Shown here: positions 1 to 13,231 of the stretch, one piece after another
Layout: each line of letters opens with the position of its first letter
How positions within the stretch are numbered: position 1 is the first letter of the stretch
NCBI RefSeq assembly: GCF_037975245.1
Contig: NC_092570.1
Span: 10,251,501-10,315,500 of the forward strand
Source: Apostichopus japonicus
Lineage: Eukaryota > Echinodermata > Holothuroidea > Aspidochirotida > Stichopodidae
Reading direction: 5' to 3'
Length of the DNA: 64,000 nucleotides
The notes under the pieces: model-generated
The model's input: only the letters and a program-made list of their open reading frames with translations
What the model was told of the DNA's origin: nothing
Database searches by the model: none
Position numbers and translations under genes: made by a program

Positions 1-413
1 ATTATGACGCAGTCTTGTTATTTCTTGCACCGACTTCCGCGCCTTGCCATCGACATATATCCGACTTCTTGCACACAGTATTATGACGCAGTCTTGTTAT
101 TTCTTGCACCGACTTCCGCGCCTTGCCAACGACGTATATCCGACTTCTTGCACACAGTATTACGACGCAGTCATGTTATTTCTTGCACCGACTTCCGCGC
201 CTTGCCAACGACGTATATCCGACTTCTTGCACACAGTATTACGACGCAGTCATGTTATTTTTTGCATCGACTTACGCGCCTTGCCATCGACATATATCCG
301 ACTTCTTGCACACAGTATTATGACGCAGTCTTGTTATTTCTTGCACCGACTTCCGCGCCTTGCCATCAATATATACCTGACTTCTTGCACACAGTATTAT
401 GACGCAGTCTTGC
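1..413. repeat. 79-bp tandem satellite, cut by the window edge
   Basis: A 79-bp unit is repeated about 5.2 times; copies begin near 1, 80, 159, 238 and 317. Units differ by a few substitutions and each contains attatgacgcagtc and gacttcttgcacacagt. Because 79 is not a multiple of 3, all three forward frames stay open across it and produce overlapping spurious ORFs. The array continues to the left of the window, so its full length is unknown. Confidence 0.95.
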
Positions 414-2095
414 CTTCTGAATACCTTCAAACCACTCATGCGTTCAAAAATATTTCGTACCAAAATTCTGCTTATATTCATCCTTTTAACATGTATTGAA
501 GATATTCTGGAATAGGACCAACAACTGCAGGTCAACATTTAACATCATTTCGTATTATTTTTTTTTAATGAACATTAAAGCAGGTTTGTATAGTTGATTT
601 TGTATTTCATACTGAAATGCCCCAACAAATCCACATGACAACTTGAAAATCTTTCAGTTTGCATATATATGGTTAATACTAAAATGAAGAGTGTCTGGGG
701 TTCATGATAAGGTATTGAAACTATAAAAGCACATTCATAATTTGTAATTATCATGCATTTGTTAAAAATGTTTATGAGGATGTATTTTTTGTCAATTGCA
801 ATCTAATTATTGAGTAATTACTCAAAACTAGGTTTAATGGACTTGTCAATCCAGCACAAAAGGGCTGCCCAAATAAAACAAAACTACAGAATGAAATACC
901 ATCATAATCTCTTTGCAGGAAGTTCGTATCAAATTATTGATTCCCACAAAGTATAAAGTTTCTTGCTTAAACAGTCGATAAGGTCTGTAACCTGACCGTA
1001 TGAGACTCTTGACCCTCCGGTACTTTGGTTTCCTGACATAGTGTAAAGTGACTGCATACAAAATACAGATAATTTAAGGATTGTACTTTTTATGACAGCA
1101 AGTTTCCCAATCAGTGTGAAATCTTTGCAAAATAACCTGTTAACAATTTTTTTTATGAAACCATACGCTCAGTAAGTTTTGCAATCATGCTGGTGAGCAT
1201 GCATGCATTTGTTTTTCTCTCTGACCGAGGACTTCAGAGAATTTCAGGTCCTCGGTTGTGATTTCTAAAGAATCACCACGTTCTCAGAAGAATTCTTTTG
1301 TATGGGATATTGTTAAGGTTAGGGTACATGGATTTGAACAATGAAAAATACAATGGGGTCTTTGGTCTGAATGTAATACAAACATGTGTGTATGGGTGTG
1401 TGGGTGTGTGGGCATGTATGTGATGGCTAGCTTGTAGACACGATATCTCAACAACCACAAGGTGAATCAATGTCATACTTGGTTGGTAGATGAGCGTGCC
1501 ATAACGAGTAGATGTGCCTGCCCTATTGTTTGTGGTTCCCATCCTAATGAATTTAAATGAGTGGGCGGGGTTTAGTACTCTTCACACTGGTATGGTGATG
1601 TTGTACAATGTACATAATAATCACAGTTTCATAATGTCTCCAAATTTGTCATAAATATTTCATCAAATTGCAAGAAATGGCTTTTATACACAAGACAAGA
1701 ACCAAATGTTCAATGGTTTTTAGCGCTGGCATATTAGTTATTGTCATACTACTTTCATGAAACCAACAGTGTACAGTATTTTATTGTTTTGCATATCATG
1801 AATATTAATCAGTGAGCATAAAAATCTTAATCAGATATCTCTGAAATAGTCTAATTTGCTGTATACATGCTTATGAGATCATAAAATTTGACCTCGCTAA
1901 TATTCATACAGTACATCATACATGTATCTGTTTTTATATGTCGCTAAATAGACTTGTTCAATATGATATCTGATTCCTGGCACCTTCCTGTGTATGTTGC
2001 CGCATTAGGTCAATAGACAATCCTTCTTAGCATCAGAACCAAAAAACACTTTCTCTTTCTGGTTGTCAGCTTCATGTGTAGTACATATGGGCTGT
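414..2095. other. Intergenic, no gene seen
   Basis: AT-rich sequence with no splice-bounded open frame that I can support. Around 1375-1500 it has a GTGTGTGGG tract and the phrase gatatctcaacaaccacaaggtgaatc, which belongs to a dispersed repeat seen again near 12.4, 24.5, 28.9, 30.0, 40.9, 43.4 and 46.7 kb. Confidence 0.5.
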
Positions 2096-2100
2096 TTTAC

Positions 2101-2365
2101 AATCAGGGTACATACATCAAAAGCAGCTAGGGTAAATATGTATATCAAAATCAGGGTACATAAATTCAAAATCAGGGTACATATATCAAAACCAGCTAGG
2201 GTATATATCAAAATCATGGTACATATATATCAAAATCAGGGTACATATACAGTATATCAAAATCAGGATACATATATATCAAAATCAGGATACATATATA
2301 TCTAAATCAGTTTACCTATAAATCAGGGTACATATATCAAAATCAGGGTACATATATCAAAATCA
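2101..2365. repeat. About 20-bp minisatellite (atcaaaatcagggtacatat)
   Basis: The roughly 20-bp unit atcaaaatcagggtacatat is repeated imperfectly about 11-12 times, with 2-4 bp insertions of extra 'at'. The short ORFs on both strands here are products of the repeat. Confidence 0.85.
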
Positions 2366-5300
2366 GTACATTTGATCACCATGGCAGTTTGTTAAAGGAT
2401 CTTGAGGATTTCTCTTGTTACAATCTTCCCTGCCTGTAGCAATTACCACTGGAGTCCCCTGTTTTTGGCCACAAACAGGGGAGATTGAATATCTACCTGA
2501 TTTGGTAATGCTAGCCTTGTACTGAACGCTCCTCTGCACAAATTCATGATTAAACACACATTGTACTATTTCAAAGGTCGAACCGAAATTGTCTTCACAC
2601 AGGAAAGTAGTACCAGCCATTAGAGCACTTGTGTTTACAATCATATGTTTGCAGTACTTTATTATGCAATCAAGTAACAAATGATTAATACTGGAGTGAA
2701 CTTGAATAGGACTGTTCTTCTATAGGCAGGCTTGACAATTATGTAATCCTAAATTAAGTACATCCACTCCCCTTCATAACACATGTAAAATAATTTGGAT
2801 CCATTTATTTTTCATGTTTGGTAAACTGTGGACTATACTGCAATTTTTGCCAAATTTTTGTAAATTTTTTTTTACCCCAGGCTCATCCTTGATCTTAGGC
2901 CTCAATCAGAATGATTATGAGATTTCTGGTCCAGTGCACCCAATCTATGTCTGCTTTATGCACTGAATGATGCCCATGCCTATGCCCCAAACACATTAAA
3001 GCAGCTATCTCACTGTCTTCTAGGGACTCACTTAAATTCAAGTCAGAAGCCCTGCATTAGTGGGGGTAGGGGGGAGAATTAATATGATCTGGAATTCTGG
3101 GTGGGCACGTTAGAGGACCACAGAGTTGAAGCTTTGCTGACGAGTACTCTTCTGGTTCTTTAGCATTGTAAGAAGGGCTGAACAGTCAATTGGTGTATTT
3201 ACGTAATTGAATAGTTTGACCATACATGTACAAAGTGATGCTTCAATATCCTCTCATTATGCACACAGATTTTTGTAAACTGTATCTGAGAGCTTTCGAT
3301 ACGACGGATGGCAGAGAATCGTGAGATTATGAAATTTGATTGGAAAGAAATATTGTTAAAAAAAACAGGGGCCACAACATTGTTGTGCAAGATAATAGTG
3401 TCAAAACTATTCTGAAAAAGTAAAAAACAGACCGGCAAAGTTTGTAAACTCCTTAAGAGAACATATAGTTTCCAGATATAAGAAGAGGATGCTAGAAAAG
3501 AGACAAATTTATGTAGCTGATCAGTATATATGTTACTAAATATGGATCAAACTCAAGACACTAACATCCACAATAAGTGGGCTCATGCACATGCAAACAA
3601 CAACATGCACACTAAATCAGACAATTTCAGATCCCAATCAAAAGGAATCATCCGAAATTTTGCAGCAAACAAATTAAAGACATTACAACAGAAGGAACAG
3701 GCCAGACACTGGAGGAACAATAAATGCCAGATTAGGAACCAAAAAGTTACCGTTAAGCACAAAAACACAATCTATCAAAACCAGCTCTCTTGCACATGTA
3801 ACGATGTCCTGATATGATTTTCATTATTTCTTGTTCTTATTATATCTATAAAGATAATTCAATCAGACGTGAAGTAAACGCCCATGATAATGGTCACATA
3901 GGAAACAGGAACAAAACCTATTGATGTTGTTGTATAATAAAAGGGTTGTCAAATAAGCAACCTGTGAGATCCTTAAATGAACAAAGGTAATTTTGTTCCA
4001 GGATTGGCATTAAACCTACAAAACTGTGTGAGACAAAATTCCCACAAGTAGTTTACTAGATACCTCATCAGAGATTTCACACATGCTGAAAATATAAAAA
4101 TTGTAATGCAATGATCCCTTGTCGCAGGCCAAAGTAAATATGATGGTATGGGCATGCGATCTGCAAGTGGTGTGTGTTTGTATGTGTACGAGAGCCTTGG
4201 CTGTGAATACGATAAGGCAAACTGTAAAGGATGGTTTAATGATTGGGGAAAGGGAGGGGGAGTGGAGGGGGGGGGAAGGGAGGGGAGGAGGGTTACAGTT
4301 GATCCATTGATTCTGATTTAATTGTAAGGGTGCAGTGAATGATTACAAACCCCTTATATTGTTCTATTAAACTACTGTATGTAACTTCAGTCTAGTTGTA
4401 AAAGGAGTATATTGTGTTAAGTATCACCCCCAAAGTGGCGCAGGCCTGCATACCATTAATTGTGATGCTTACAGTACAGTATGCTACTCCAAACATGTAC
4501 CAAACATATTTTATAACCAGGAGAAAATGTACTCAATACAGGGCTCATCCTTTGGACAACCTTGCCTTCATTTTGGTTGTCCGAAGGATTTTTTGGTTGT
4601 CCAAATGATAGCAACAAAACTAACAAAGCAGTAATGTTACTAGAGAAAAAAAGTTTGCGTGCCTGGGATGCAAGCCCCCAAAAAGTTTGCATTCTGTAAT
4701 CGAGCACCAATGCGTTAATTGTATGATCTACTGTTACTAGAGTAGTGTTGTATCACTGCCTGTACTTTGTGAATGTTAAACACAATATATAGGGCAGATG
4801 GCTCAGTGCCTTAGCTTTTGACAGGGGCGGCCCGGCCTGCCCCTCCTTTCGCCCACCCTGCCATTTGAGCCAACTTTTACCTCCCATCCCATTCATCTGC
4901 CCTTGTATTTCCCTATTCGTGCAACTCTGAAGTTCTGTAGCTCCATGCTTTGATCTTGCAGCATTTCAACAACCAACTCTTCAAAAATCCCTGTACCTGC
5001 AGTGCGCATATCTCACGCTAAGTTCCACAGTTCACTGTACTTCTGCACTTCATTTTCAACTACACATGCGCAAATCCTCAAAACCTTTTCCAACATTTAT
5101 CCTGGGCTCTTTGCAAACAATCATCTCTGAAAATTACAGTATTACTATGTGAATCGCTTTTTTATGCAATGTCGATTAAAAAAAATCAAACGAGGTTACT
5201 TTGACGATACACAAAGTACAGTAGTTTCCACACAAACGAACGTTGCACGAAAAACATTTACTGAAGCACATGGTCAATTGGACCGCGAAGAAATAATTGC

Positions 5301-5447
5301 AAATGTAACACTGCGTACAAGGGAATGCAAATCCATGTGATAAAGGGTGAAATGCATAAGCTGAAATAGGATGGGACTCAATATAATTAAGTCAATACAA
5401 TTGACCTCCATTAACAGTACTCCAGAGTGAATATTGTGATAATAATA
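2366..5447. other. Intergenic, no gene seen
   Basis: No coding exon could be supported. Notable items are a purine/G-rich tract at about 4245-4295 and a hairpin at 4547-4589. An open frame at 3530-3817 on the plus strand is rich in Asn, His, Lys and Gln, lacks recognisable motifs and has no convincing splice sites. Confidence 0.4.
4547..4589. repeat. Imperfect inverted repeat
   Basis: Arms atcctttggacaacc (4547-4561) and ggttgtccgaaggat (4575-4589) pair with one mismatch around a 13-nt loop. A third copy of ggttgtcc follows at about 4593. This could be a short cruciform or the relic of a MITE end. Confidence 0.55.
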
Positions 5448-7990
5448 TTAATTATTTGACCACATTACTGTTTGTGGCTGTTCTCTCTGGAAAGGAACCT
5501 TGGTATTTATAAGCAATGTGGTCAGATGTGACCTCAGGTGAAGGTCACCACCAGTTGGCTTATGGGCTGGGAATATTAACCACACACCATCTCCAACCAC
5601 TGACACTAATGAAAGATGATCCATCAGTTTACCACTTAATTGCACTTCAGTGTCCTTCAGGAGCTGGAAAACCTTACCAGGGTAATGAGTCAACAAATGT
5701 GTTGGGATACTAAGAAAAGAGGTGGAAAAACTGCATTGCCTACAAGATACAGTAAGCAGCGTGGTGGTTTTATTGCCATGAACAATATCAGCCTGGTAAT
5801 ACAACAGATATGAAGAAAGAAACAAAAATGAAACGGATCTCTCTGTTTCTCTTGCGTCCAAATTTCCGAGACTAAGGTAATAATAGGCAAACAGATTGCT
5901 AGGTCTTCCAGGGAAGGGGAGGAGGCACCCAGGAACAATCCCAAAAGGAGGTTTGAAATAATAAAATGCAGAACTACATTCCTGTCTGAAATGTATTTCT
6001 GCGGTTTAAACTTGCATCAAGAGGGCAAGAAATAGCCGAAAACACTTCAACTGAAGTATCCAGAATCAAGACCAGGGCTTAGAAGACAGTCCAGAGAACT
6101 GTCACTCTCTTTTCAGAGATGTCTTTTACTTTAAAGTCACTTAAAGGAATTGACGAATCGCCCCAAACCGCGTATGTCCATCAAAAGTTAACTTTCCGTT
6201 GCTTGCAAGTGACGTTTTGTTTGTGTCGCCACAAAATGCAGACATGAAAAAAGTGATACCTTGTTATCTTTTATCTAGACCTGAGATGTCCATCGCTGCT
6301 ATATGTACACTGTGCTGTGGGTATTGACCGTACTGCATGTACTGACTGTGCACTAGTGTCTAATTACTGACGGTAGCAAGCTGAGTGTATTTTCTGGGAT
6401 CGATGGTGGTGTCTAACACTTCTGTTACACCTCATTGGAAACTAGGTCAGATTAGCGGCATGCGACGTTTCTTTGTGCGCGAGTCATCACACCCTTTAAG
6501 GAGGGGTGTATATTTAGCTTGGCCACTGCATTACAGTTAAGTCCCAAAAAGCTGGATCGATCTCAAAATCAATCCACATCCCCTTGAAAAATGGCGAATG
6601 TACAGTACACTCCTGCCCATTTCTAGTTGTTAAGGAAAAAGTCTCTCAAAACTTATTTAGTTGTGGGAGGGGCTGAAAAATGTGTTTAGTGTAGACTTGA
6701 ATATTTTTCTCATGTAAATTTTGTAAGTTTTTTGTTTTTGCAAGTTTTGTAATCAAACATAGATTGTGGTGCAGTGTTCACGTTGATGCATACAATAGCC
6801 ATACATAGAGTGACAAAGTTAAGTCTTTAGTCTTGTTCTTGGAAGTCTATTCCCAGGTTATTTGTGTTGTGTCTTAGTTTTTGTTCTTCTTTCATTAATT
6901 TTTGATTTACTGTTTAAACATATTTGAGCAGAGTTCAATATAAATGTCCTGATAAGTATGTCAGAAAGCTCTTAGTTTTCAGAAACTTACAGCTGAGGGT
7001 TTCATTCTCACTAAATTGGCCCCTCGTTAACTTTTATTAACTTATTTTAAAGTTTCAGTTCCTGTAATTAAGGAAGAAAGCAACGATACAGAAGAGCAGA
7101 GGTTTCATCGTAAACTGAAACTGTCGATGATTAATTTTTGGAATATGAAAGCAATAGATAACTCTTTTATGATTTAGATTAGTTGCTTATATAACTTACG
7201 TATCCAGTTACAGCTTTCCTCCTCATCCTGTTCCCTTCTGAGAAACTTTCTTACTTCTTCTTCTTCCTCCTGTGTAATTGACCATGCGTGAGGTTTGGAG
7301 GGGGAGTGCAATTTTAGAGTCGCCTTTAACAAAGCGACGATAATAACCTGCGAACCCCTGAAAGATCTAACTTCATTCTCAACATCCCTTTGGCTGATCA
7401 CGTGACCCAGAGAGTGAACTTCTTTCGATACAGCTGACATTTCGTCAGTTTGATTTTAAAGGTGAAATATAGTCAATTAAAAACCTGCCCTAGCCTTTCA
7501 ATGTCTTCCTCACAAGTAGTGGGGTACATGATGATCTTGGGTTAAACCAAACATTAATTGAGATATTATTTGTTCCCCATACACAGCTCCATTAGTTGCC
7601 GAAAACTTGCTGGGCATTTGTTAGTCCCAGTGTCATTCTATTGAACCTGTTAATGCCCAGCGGTGAAGTAAACGCTGTCTTCTGCTAGCCACCTTAATCT
7701 GCCAGTATCTGCTCTTTAAGTCTAATCATGTAAACCATTGGGCTGCTACCAGTACATCCAAAGTCTACTCTACTGACAAATTTTAGTTTAATGTCCAGGC
7801 AGGTATAGTCCAATTAGTATTCCTCCAGGGACAGTCTCGCCCGGGGGGGGGGTCCCTTAACCACTGCTCGTACAACCCCCTTGAGACCCAGATGTAAGAG
7901 AATAGCAACCCACCATACTGTCACTATTGTCCTGTAATATGGAAACTGCTTGTAAGGTACCCAAAACTGAACCCAGTGATATTATGACAG
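5448..7990 (-). mobile_element. Decayed Ty3/gypsy retrotransposon pol remnant
   Basis: Read on the minus strand with frame jumps, 7840 down to about 7170 resembles gypsy reverse transcriptase in order: an LDY..L box, a GSS-W/M-F region, the FTSPLG-FNRFNRMTLGLTNA block (about 7660-7600), a degraded YLDD segment followed by EEDIERLGQVF (about 7540-7490), then LGHVIS and VRSFRGFAGYYRRFVKG-SKIA-PL (7430-7300). At 5700-5560 a VGDGVWLIFPAHKP stretch resembles the C-terminal end of gypsy integrases. Stops and frameshifts occur throughout, and most of RNase H and integrase is missing, so this is a dead copy. LTRs were not identified. The 88-aa ORF at 7174-7440 and the 137-aa ORF at 5448-5861 are pieces of it, not host genes. 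Confidence 0.8.
6137..6503 (+). mobile_element. TTAA-bounded MITE, copy 1
   Basis: About 365 bp, starting ttaaaggaattgacgaatcg and ending catcacaccctttaagg. It is a diverged inverted copy of the sequence at 12545-12916. Both copies start and end in TTAA next to AGG/CCT, the pattern of TTAA-targeting superfamilies (piggyBac, Kolobok). No coding capacity. It sits inside the decayed gypsy element and so was probably inserted later. Confidence 0.7.
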
Positions 7991-8249
7991 GTTTATTTAC
8001 TAGAGTTTGTTACCTGAACTGGGACAGAACCCTCCTCTGCCACGGCTACCAGACATGGTGCCACTTGACAACTACCCCGCTCGGTAAACTAGTCAGCTGA
8101 TAAGTCTCGGTGATCCCATTTCAGCCTATAACACTACAGTATGCGCATTTGACATTATTTGACATATAAAATACAAAACTGTACAATTTTCAAACTTGTC
8201 ATAACTATTTCCTCCTCATTTTAAGTGAAAATTGTCTTAAAGTTAATAA
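7991..8249. other. No gene seen
   Basis: Sequence upstream of the gypsy pol remnant. A minus-strand ATG near 8056 opens a short Gly/Arg-rich frame that closes quickly. It may be a remnant of the gypsy region and is not supported as an exon. Confidence 0.3.
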
Positions 8250-8730
8250 TGAGCTACAGTTAAGATACTATTTGGATGTAAGAATCAAATCGCACCAAAT
8301 TATTAGAAGAAAAAAAACATGCTTATATATATATGTCAAGTTCAATTTTCCTCAGTGAAATGTGTTAACATACAAATGGTTTAAAAGTTAATTATGAGCT
8401 ACAGCGAAAATACTATTTGGATGTAAGAATCAAATCGCACCAAATTATTAGAAGACAAAAAACATGCTTAAATATATATGTCAAGTTCAAGTTTCCTCAG
8501 TGAAATGTGTTTACATAAAGTAACCACTCTGTGGCCTATATATGTCAAGTTCAAGTTTCCTCAGTGAAATGTGTTAACATACAGTAACCACTCTGTGGCT
8601 TATATGTCAAGTTCAAGATTCCTCAGTGAAATGTGTTAACATACAGTAGCCACTCTGTGGCATATATGTCAAGTTCAAGTTTCCTCAGTGAAATGTGGTA
8701 GCGTACCATAACCACTCTGTGGCCTATAGC
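8250..8730. repeat. Nested tandem repeats (about 62 and about 135 bp)
   Basis: A long unit containing gatgtaagaatcaaatcgcacc occurs twice (about 8270 and 8420). It is followed by four to five copies of a roughly 62-bp unit (tatatgtcaagttcaagtttcctcagtgaaatgtg ... taaccactctgtggc). Copies differ by a few bases. No coding potential. Confidence 0.85.
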
Positions 8731-8984
8731 ACAGGTCAGTGGACACTGAAGCCTCAGAAATTAGAATTAAGGATGTATGTTTGACATCCTACATGTAGTA
8801 ATTTAAGAGATTTTAGCAAAAAGACAGTTAAGGTGAGCACCTCTCTTCCAAGTGGGTAGACTCATTTATAGCAACCATTTCCAATATCTGGAAAGGTTGA
8901 TGAAGGCATCTGTGGAAGATATTTGTTGGAGAAAACGAGAGTTATTAACCACAGCATACCAGAAATCATCCTTCCCCCGAGCCA

Positions 8985-9195
8985 ACATGGTCCACATGAG
9001 TTAACCCAGAATTAATTCTTCTGTGAACCATCATGACCCACATGAGTTAGCCCAGAATTTTTCTGTGAGCCATCATGACCCACAGGATTTAACCCAGAAT
9101 TTATCTGTGAGCCATCATGACCCACAGGATTTAACCCAGAATTTTTCTGTGAGCCATCATGACCCACAGGATTTAACCCAGAATTCTTACTCCTA
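8985..9195. repeat. 42-bp minisatellite
   Basis: The unit ccatcatgacccacaggatttaacccagaatttttctgtgag is present about five times. Because 42 is a multiple of 3 it yields a 64-aa frame with a repeated 14-residue motif (SHHDPQDLTQN). There is no upstream or downstream coding context, so it is treated as non-coding. Confidence 0.85.
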
Positions 9196-12100
9196 CAAGA
9201 CTTGGTCGCCTACATGAATTAACATTCTGCTCACAAAGGCATCATTTCTACCCATTACTTTCTGATAATATTATAGAATGTACAACATATATATATAAAG
9301 CTTTGTTTTATTGTAATTAGCCTTAATATACACGTACAACTGACAATCTTGAAATATTACAAATATTTAAAAAAATGTTAGAGTACTTTGAAAGTGGCAT
9401 AATGATTGCTACAAATGCCTCTGCTCTCCGTATTACACAGACTGTACAGACAGTTGACAAATAGTGTATTACCCCAGCTCTTACCAACTGTAACGATATC
9501 TTCTCTTTTTTCACCATTTTCTAAAAATGCCATTTGATAATATCAATTTGATCAGTTTGAGTCCGTAAGTTGCAATATAGTTTTATAATCCATAATGTGT
9601 TACTATTGCAGGAAATCTTTTGTGTTTATTCCTGGTAACTGTCAATCAATATAGACAGCGAGAGTATCCTCTTAGTAGGTTTTCCAGAAATTGTGCGTAT
9701 TGATATTTGTATCCGAGGTACTTCGAGGATCCGAAACTGAAAGAAGAATAAAACTTAGTACTTAGATATATTGCTCAAACGTGATGAACGTGTCTTTTGT
9801 CGAAAAACAAGCTGGACCATCTCACGGAAACCACTGAATGCATCTCAAGTTAATCATTCTACATAATCAGCAGGAAAGGTGACCCTGGTGTCTGTTGATT
9901 CACAACCCATTTCAAGTATTATTATTTCCTTTAATTGATTATTGATTGGCTGTATGTGGAGGTCAAGTTTTGGTATTGCACTAACTTTGTAGGACAAGAT
10001 TCTAAAATTGTGTCGTTAATGGTTTTTGCTCAAGGTCATCTTGAAACCTACCACCCACCCAATGCAGCTTATGTTATCAAGAATGATTCTTTGATCATGA
10101 AGAGTTAAATACAAACCTACCTTGATGAAATTGAACTCGGACAGTTTATTCATAGAATATGGATATCAAGAAATGCAGTCTTCTATTATGAGCCTCACCC
10201 TAGAAGCATTTGGCATTTGAGTTGTAAGTTTCCATATTCCGACCAAACCATTAATGTTGACACTTAATTGGATAGCCCAATGCAGCCAAATTGGTATACA
10301 GTTGTTGGTTAATAGCTGGTATATGTAGGCCATCTGGGCCCATTTTTGGGCAGGGTGGGCCAAAATTTTATTTCCACAATGGCAATGTCATTAGTTATCT
10401 TGATTGTGAAAAGCCAGCCTTCCCACCATCTGTAGTGCAAGCATTAATTCTCTAAAACAATGCAGTTTGCCACATTTATAAATACGCCCCCCTTTAGTAA
10501 GACTGCCGTTGATTATTCACCACTGCCCACTTCTTCACCTTTCAAGCTTATTATTCTGGAGCGTTAGCCTGTGTGTTACGTAACCAATTCGCCAAGCCTA
10601 GCAAAGGAAACCAGCTGGAAAAGTCACTTGCACGGCTCAAATTACCTGCGATCTACCACAAGAGCCTATTAAAATGACCAAGGCAGGTGAACTACCTTGC
10701 TTGGAAAAATAAAATCGCAATTTAAGGACGTTAACATTAACAATTTCGAGGAAGCAATAAACCTTGCGCAAGATCGTGATACTTGGCGAAGGTTAATCAC
10801 TGAGCATGTTGGATAGGCGAGACTCAACTTTCTACTACAGTACAGTACTACTAAGGCAGGTGAACTGTTATGGCAGTGGTGTTTAAGGGTGCATTTTCAA
10901 TGTGGGATTCATTCTTTAGGCCCAAATTTGTGGGGCCCAACATTTTTGTGACCATTTAGGCCCACATGTTTGGGAGTTCAATTTTTAGGGGGTAAATATA
11001 TTTTTGAGCCACTTTGTTTGGGCCAAGTCAAGTAGGGACCATTAATTCGCAAACTTAGGAGCAATTTTTTAAAATTGCATTAGCTCCACAACCTTAATTT
11101 AGACTATCCAAACTTGAAATACAGTTATTGGTTAACAGCTGGTACATTTGGGCATAAATATTATATCGGGTGATGGCGTACAACACTTTAATATTCCACT
11201 AAGCAAGAGACCATGGTGACCATTGGGCTCATGTTGAAATCTTGATGACATTTACCCCCAGTTTTAAGTAACAGAAAATTCACAAGGTTGATTATTCTCT
11301 TTGTATTCCTCTTGAAAGGTTATTAAGAATTTAAGTAAATATTTCAAACCTTAGCAGCCAATACCAGGAACTTCAATACCAGGAACTTCCTAGTTTGTTT
11401 TCGATAGGATGAAATATATTCGAGTTAGAAGATAAAAGAAGGGCAGTTTTCTTGAGCAGTAAATAAACAGGGAATTGTTTTTTTAACCTTATATGTTCAT
11501 CATTTGATGAAGACAGCAATATACTATTTGTTAGGGGTGATGTGGAGGAAGGGATAGGTTTTAGAAAGGTGGTGGAAAAGTCACACTTAGTGAGCCCTCA
11601 TACTGTACCCTTTAAGTTGAAGAAGATTTCAGTGTTTGAATTGTTATCAAATATTGGAACAATATTGCACCCATTTCATATATAAGAACATAAAACAATA
11701 AAACTGAAATTTCCAAGTGAATTATTGTAGGTCAAAATGATTGAACAGCTTATTCACCCACCCTGTCAATTCCAATCACTTACATAATAGTCAGTTTTCT
11801 TTATCAGTCATTAATCTGAGTGTAAAGTTTATATTAACGAAGGACACAATCACACAACACCTGAGCTATTTGGTTTACTATCAGCCAAAACAAACAATCA
11901 GCACCTACCAGTAGTAGTCATGATGGCAAGAGTGTCCAATTACATGTGTGTCCATTGACATACTGTACATGTGTTTGACATCTTGCTTGTAAACACAATC
12001 TCAACAAAGAAAACAGGGATGGATCTTCAACATTGTATGTTTATGCCCTATATTAGTTAGGTTTGGTGGAGGTCAAAGGTTAAGCAGGGTTAAAACTGAA

Positions 12101-12544
12101 AACCATGTACAGTAAACACCGTATTTCAATAAGGGAACGCAAACTTTGTAAAATGGATGTCCCCTCCCTACCAAGTTAAATGATGTATGTCATTGGAAAT
12201 GAAGTGCAAAGCTCAGCTTGAAGTCAGGATCTGGACCTGGATAAAAATGTTGAACATGGCTTCTCAAGAATCCAAATCTCATATTCTTTGTCTGGTCGCT
12301 GTTGTTTTAGTTGGTGGTGCGTGAAATTTTTAAATGGAGGGGCAAAGGTCAAATGCCAAAAAAACCAAGTAAACATGGTATCTCAAGAAAGAAATTTAAG
12401 AGGCTCAGTTTTGATCTCATTATCAGTATGAGGATGCCTGATAAAGAGTAACAGTCCTTACCTTGTGTAGTGGAGGTGAAAAGGTTAATTGAGGTCAACA
12501 GAATGCATCTAGGTAAACAAAACAAAGGGCCTCGAGGAAGTAAT
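9196..12544. other. Intergenic, dispersed repeats, no gene seen
   Basis: No exon supported. The blocks at about 10230-10360 and 10905-11210 (ggtatacagttgttggttaatagctggta and tatttttgagccactttgt) recur in direct orientation at about 43550-43600 and 43690-44010. The stretch 12060-12500 contains the ggtggaggtcaaaggt dispersed repeat. A search here for upstream eIF2A-like exons was negative by eye. Confidence 0.4.
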
Positions 12545-12916
12545 CTTAAAGGGTGTAAAGACTCGCGCAAAAAGAAACGTCTAATGCCGGTAACTGACCT
12601 AGTTTCGAATGAGGTGTAACAGAAGTGTTAGACACCACCATTGATCCCAGAAAATACATGCAATGCTTGCTACCGTCGGTAATTAGATACTAGTGTACAT
12701 TCAGTAAATACAGCTGCGGTCAATACCCACAACACAGTATACAAACGATACAGCGATGGACATCTCAGGTCCAGCTCAAGATTACAATTAAGGTATCACG
12801 TTTCATGACTGTCTGCATTTTGTAGCGACACGAACAAAGCGGCACTTGCAAGCAACGGAAAGTTAACTTTTTCAGATGGCCGCACACGGTTTGGGGAGAG
12901 TCTTCAATGCCTTTAA
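12545..12916 (-). mobile_element. TTAA-bounded MITE, copy 2 (inverted)
   Basis: Begins ttaaagggtgtaaagactcgcgc and ends cttcaatgcctttaaa. It is the reverse complement of copy 1 at 6137-6503, with roughly 80-85 percent identity judged by eye. The shared internal landmarks are the strings for 'taacagaagtgttagacaccaccat' and 'gcaagcaacggaaagttaac'. Confidence 0.7.
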
Positions 12917-13099
12917 AGTGTATCTGATTCCAAAAAAAAACTACTCATGTCACTGAAACAACAATGCAATTTTGGTGGGGTTCCCCCCTCGCCCCCCTCA
13001 CCCCCCTCGCCCTCCCATCTTCCTCTGTTCTTGTCATTCTGTGAAGCAATGTCTATTGACAATTGTGTCTGATACTGTTTGTTATTGCTTTCTCTCCAG

Positions 13100-13231
13100 T
13101 CAACGAGTTCTAGAAGCCAGGAACAAAGGGATGCCATTGCTATGGCAACTCACATTTTGACCCCAGAGGAAGCGCCTACCCAGGTGGGAGTCAGCCAAGA
13201 AATGGATAAGAGGATTAAGACTTTGAAGAAA
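13100..13231 (+). CDS. EIF2A: eIF2A-like penultimate coding exon
   Basis: 132 nt, phase 0 at both ends, 44 codons. The first half is polar and poorly conserved. The second half contains QEMDKRIKTLKK, the start of the conserved tail. Splice sites are ctccag| and |gtaagt. Confidence 0.7.

Noticed and set aside
3530-3817. 95-codon Asn/His/Lys-rich ORF
   Set aside because: Low complexity, no motif, no splice or promoter signals that can be tied to it.
5448-5861. 137-codon minus-strand ORF, first thought to be a terminal exon
   Set aside because: VGDGVWLIFPAHKP matches the C-terminal end of gypsy integrases. It lies downstream of the RT remnant on the same strand.
7174-7440. 88-codon minus-strand ORF with a donor-like end, first thought to be a first exon
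   Set aside because: Allowing one frameshift it reads as gypsy reverse transcriptase (FRGFAGYYRRFVKG-type block), with neighbouring RT motifs in order.
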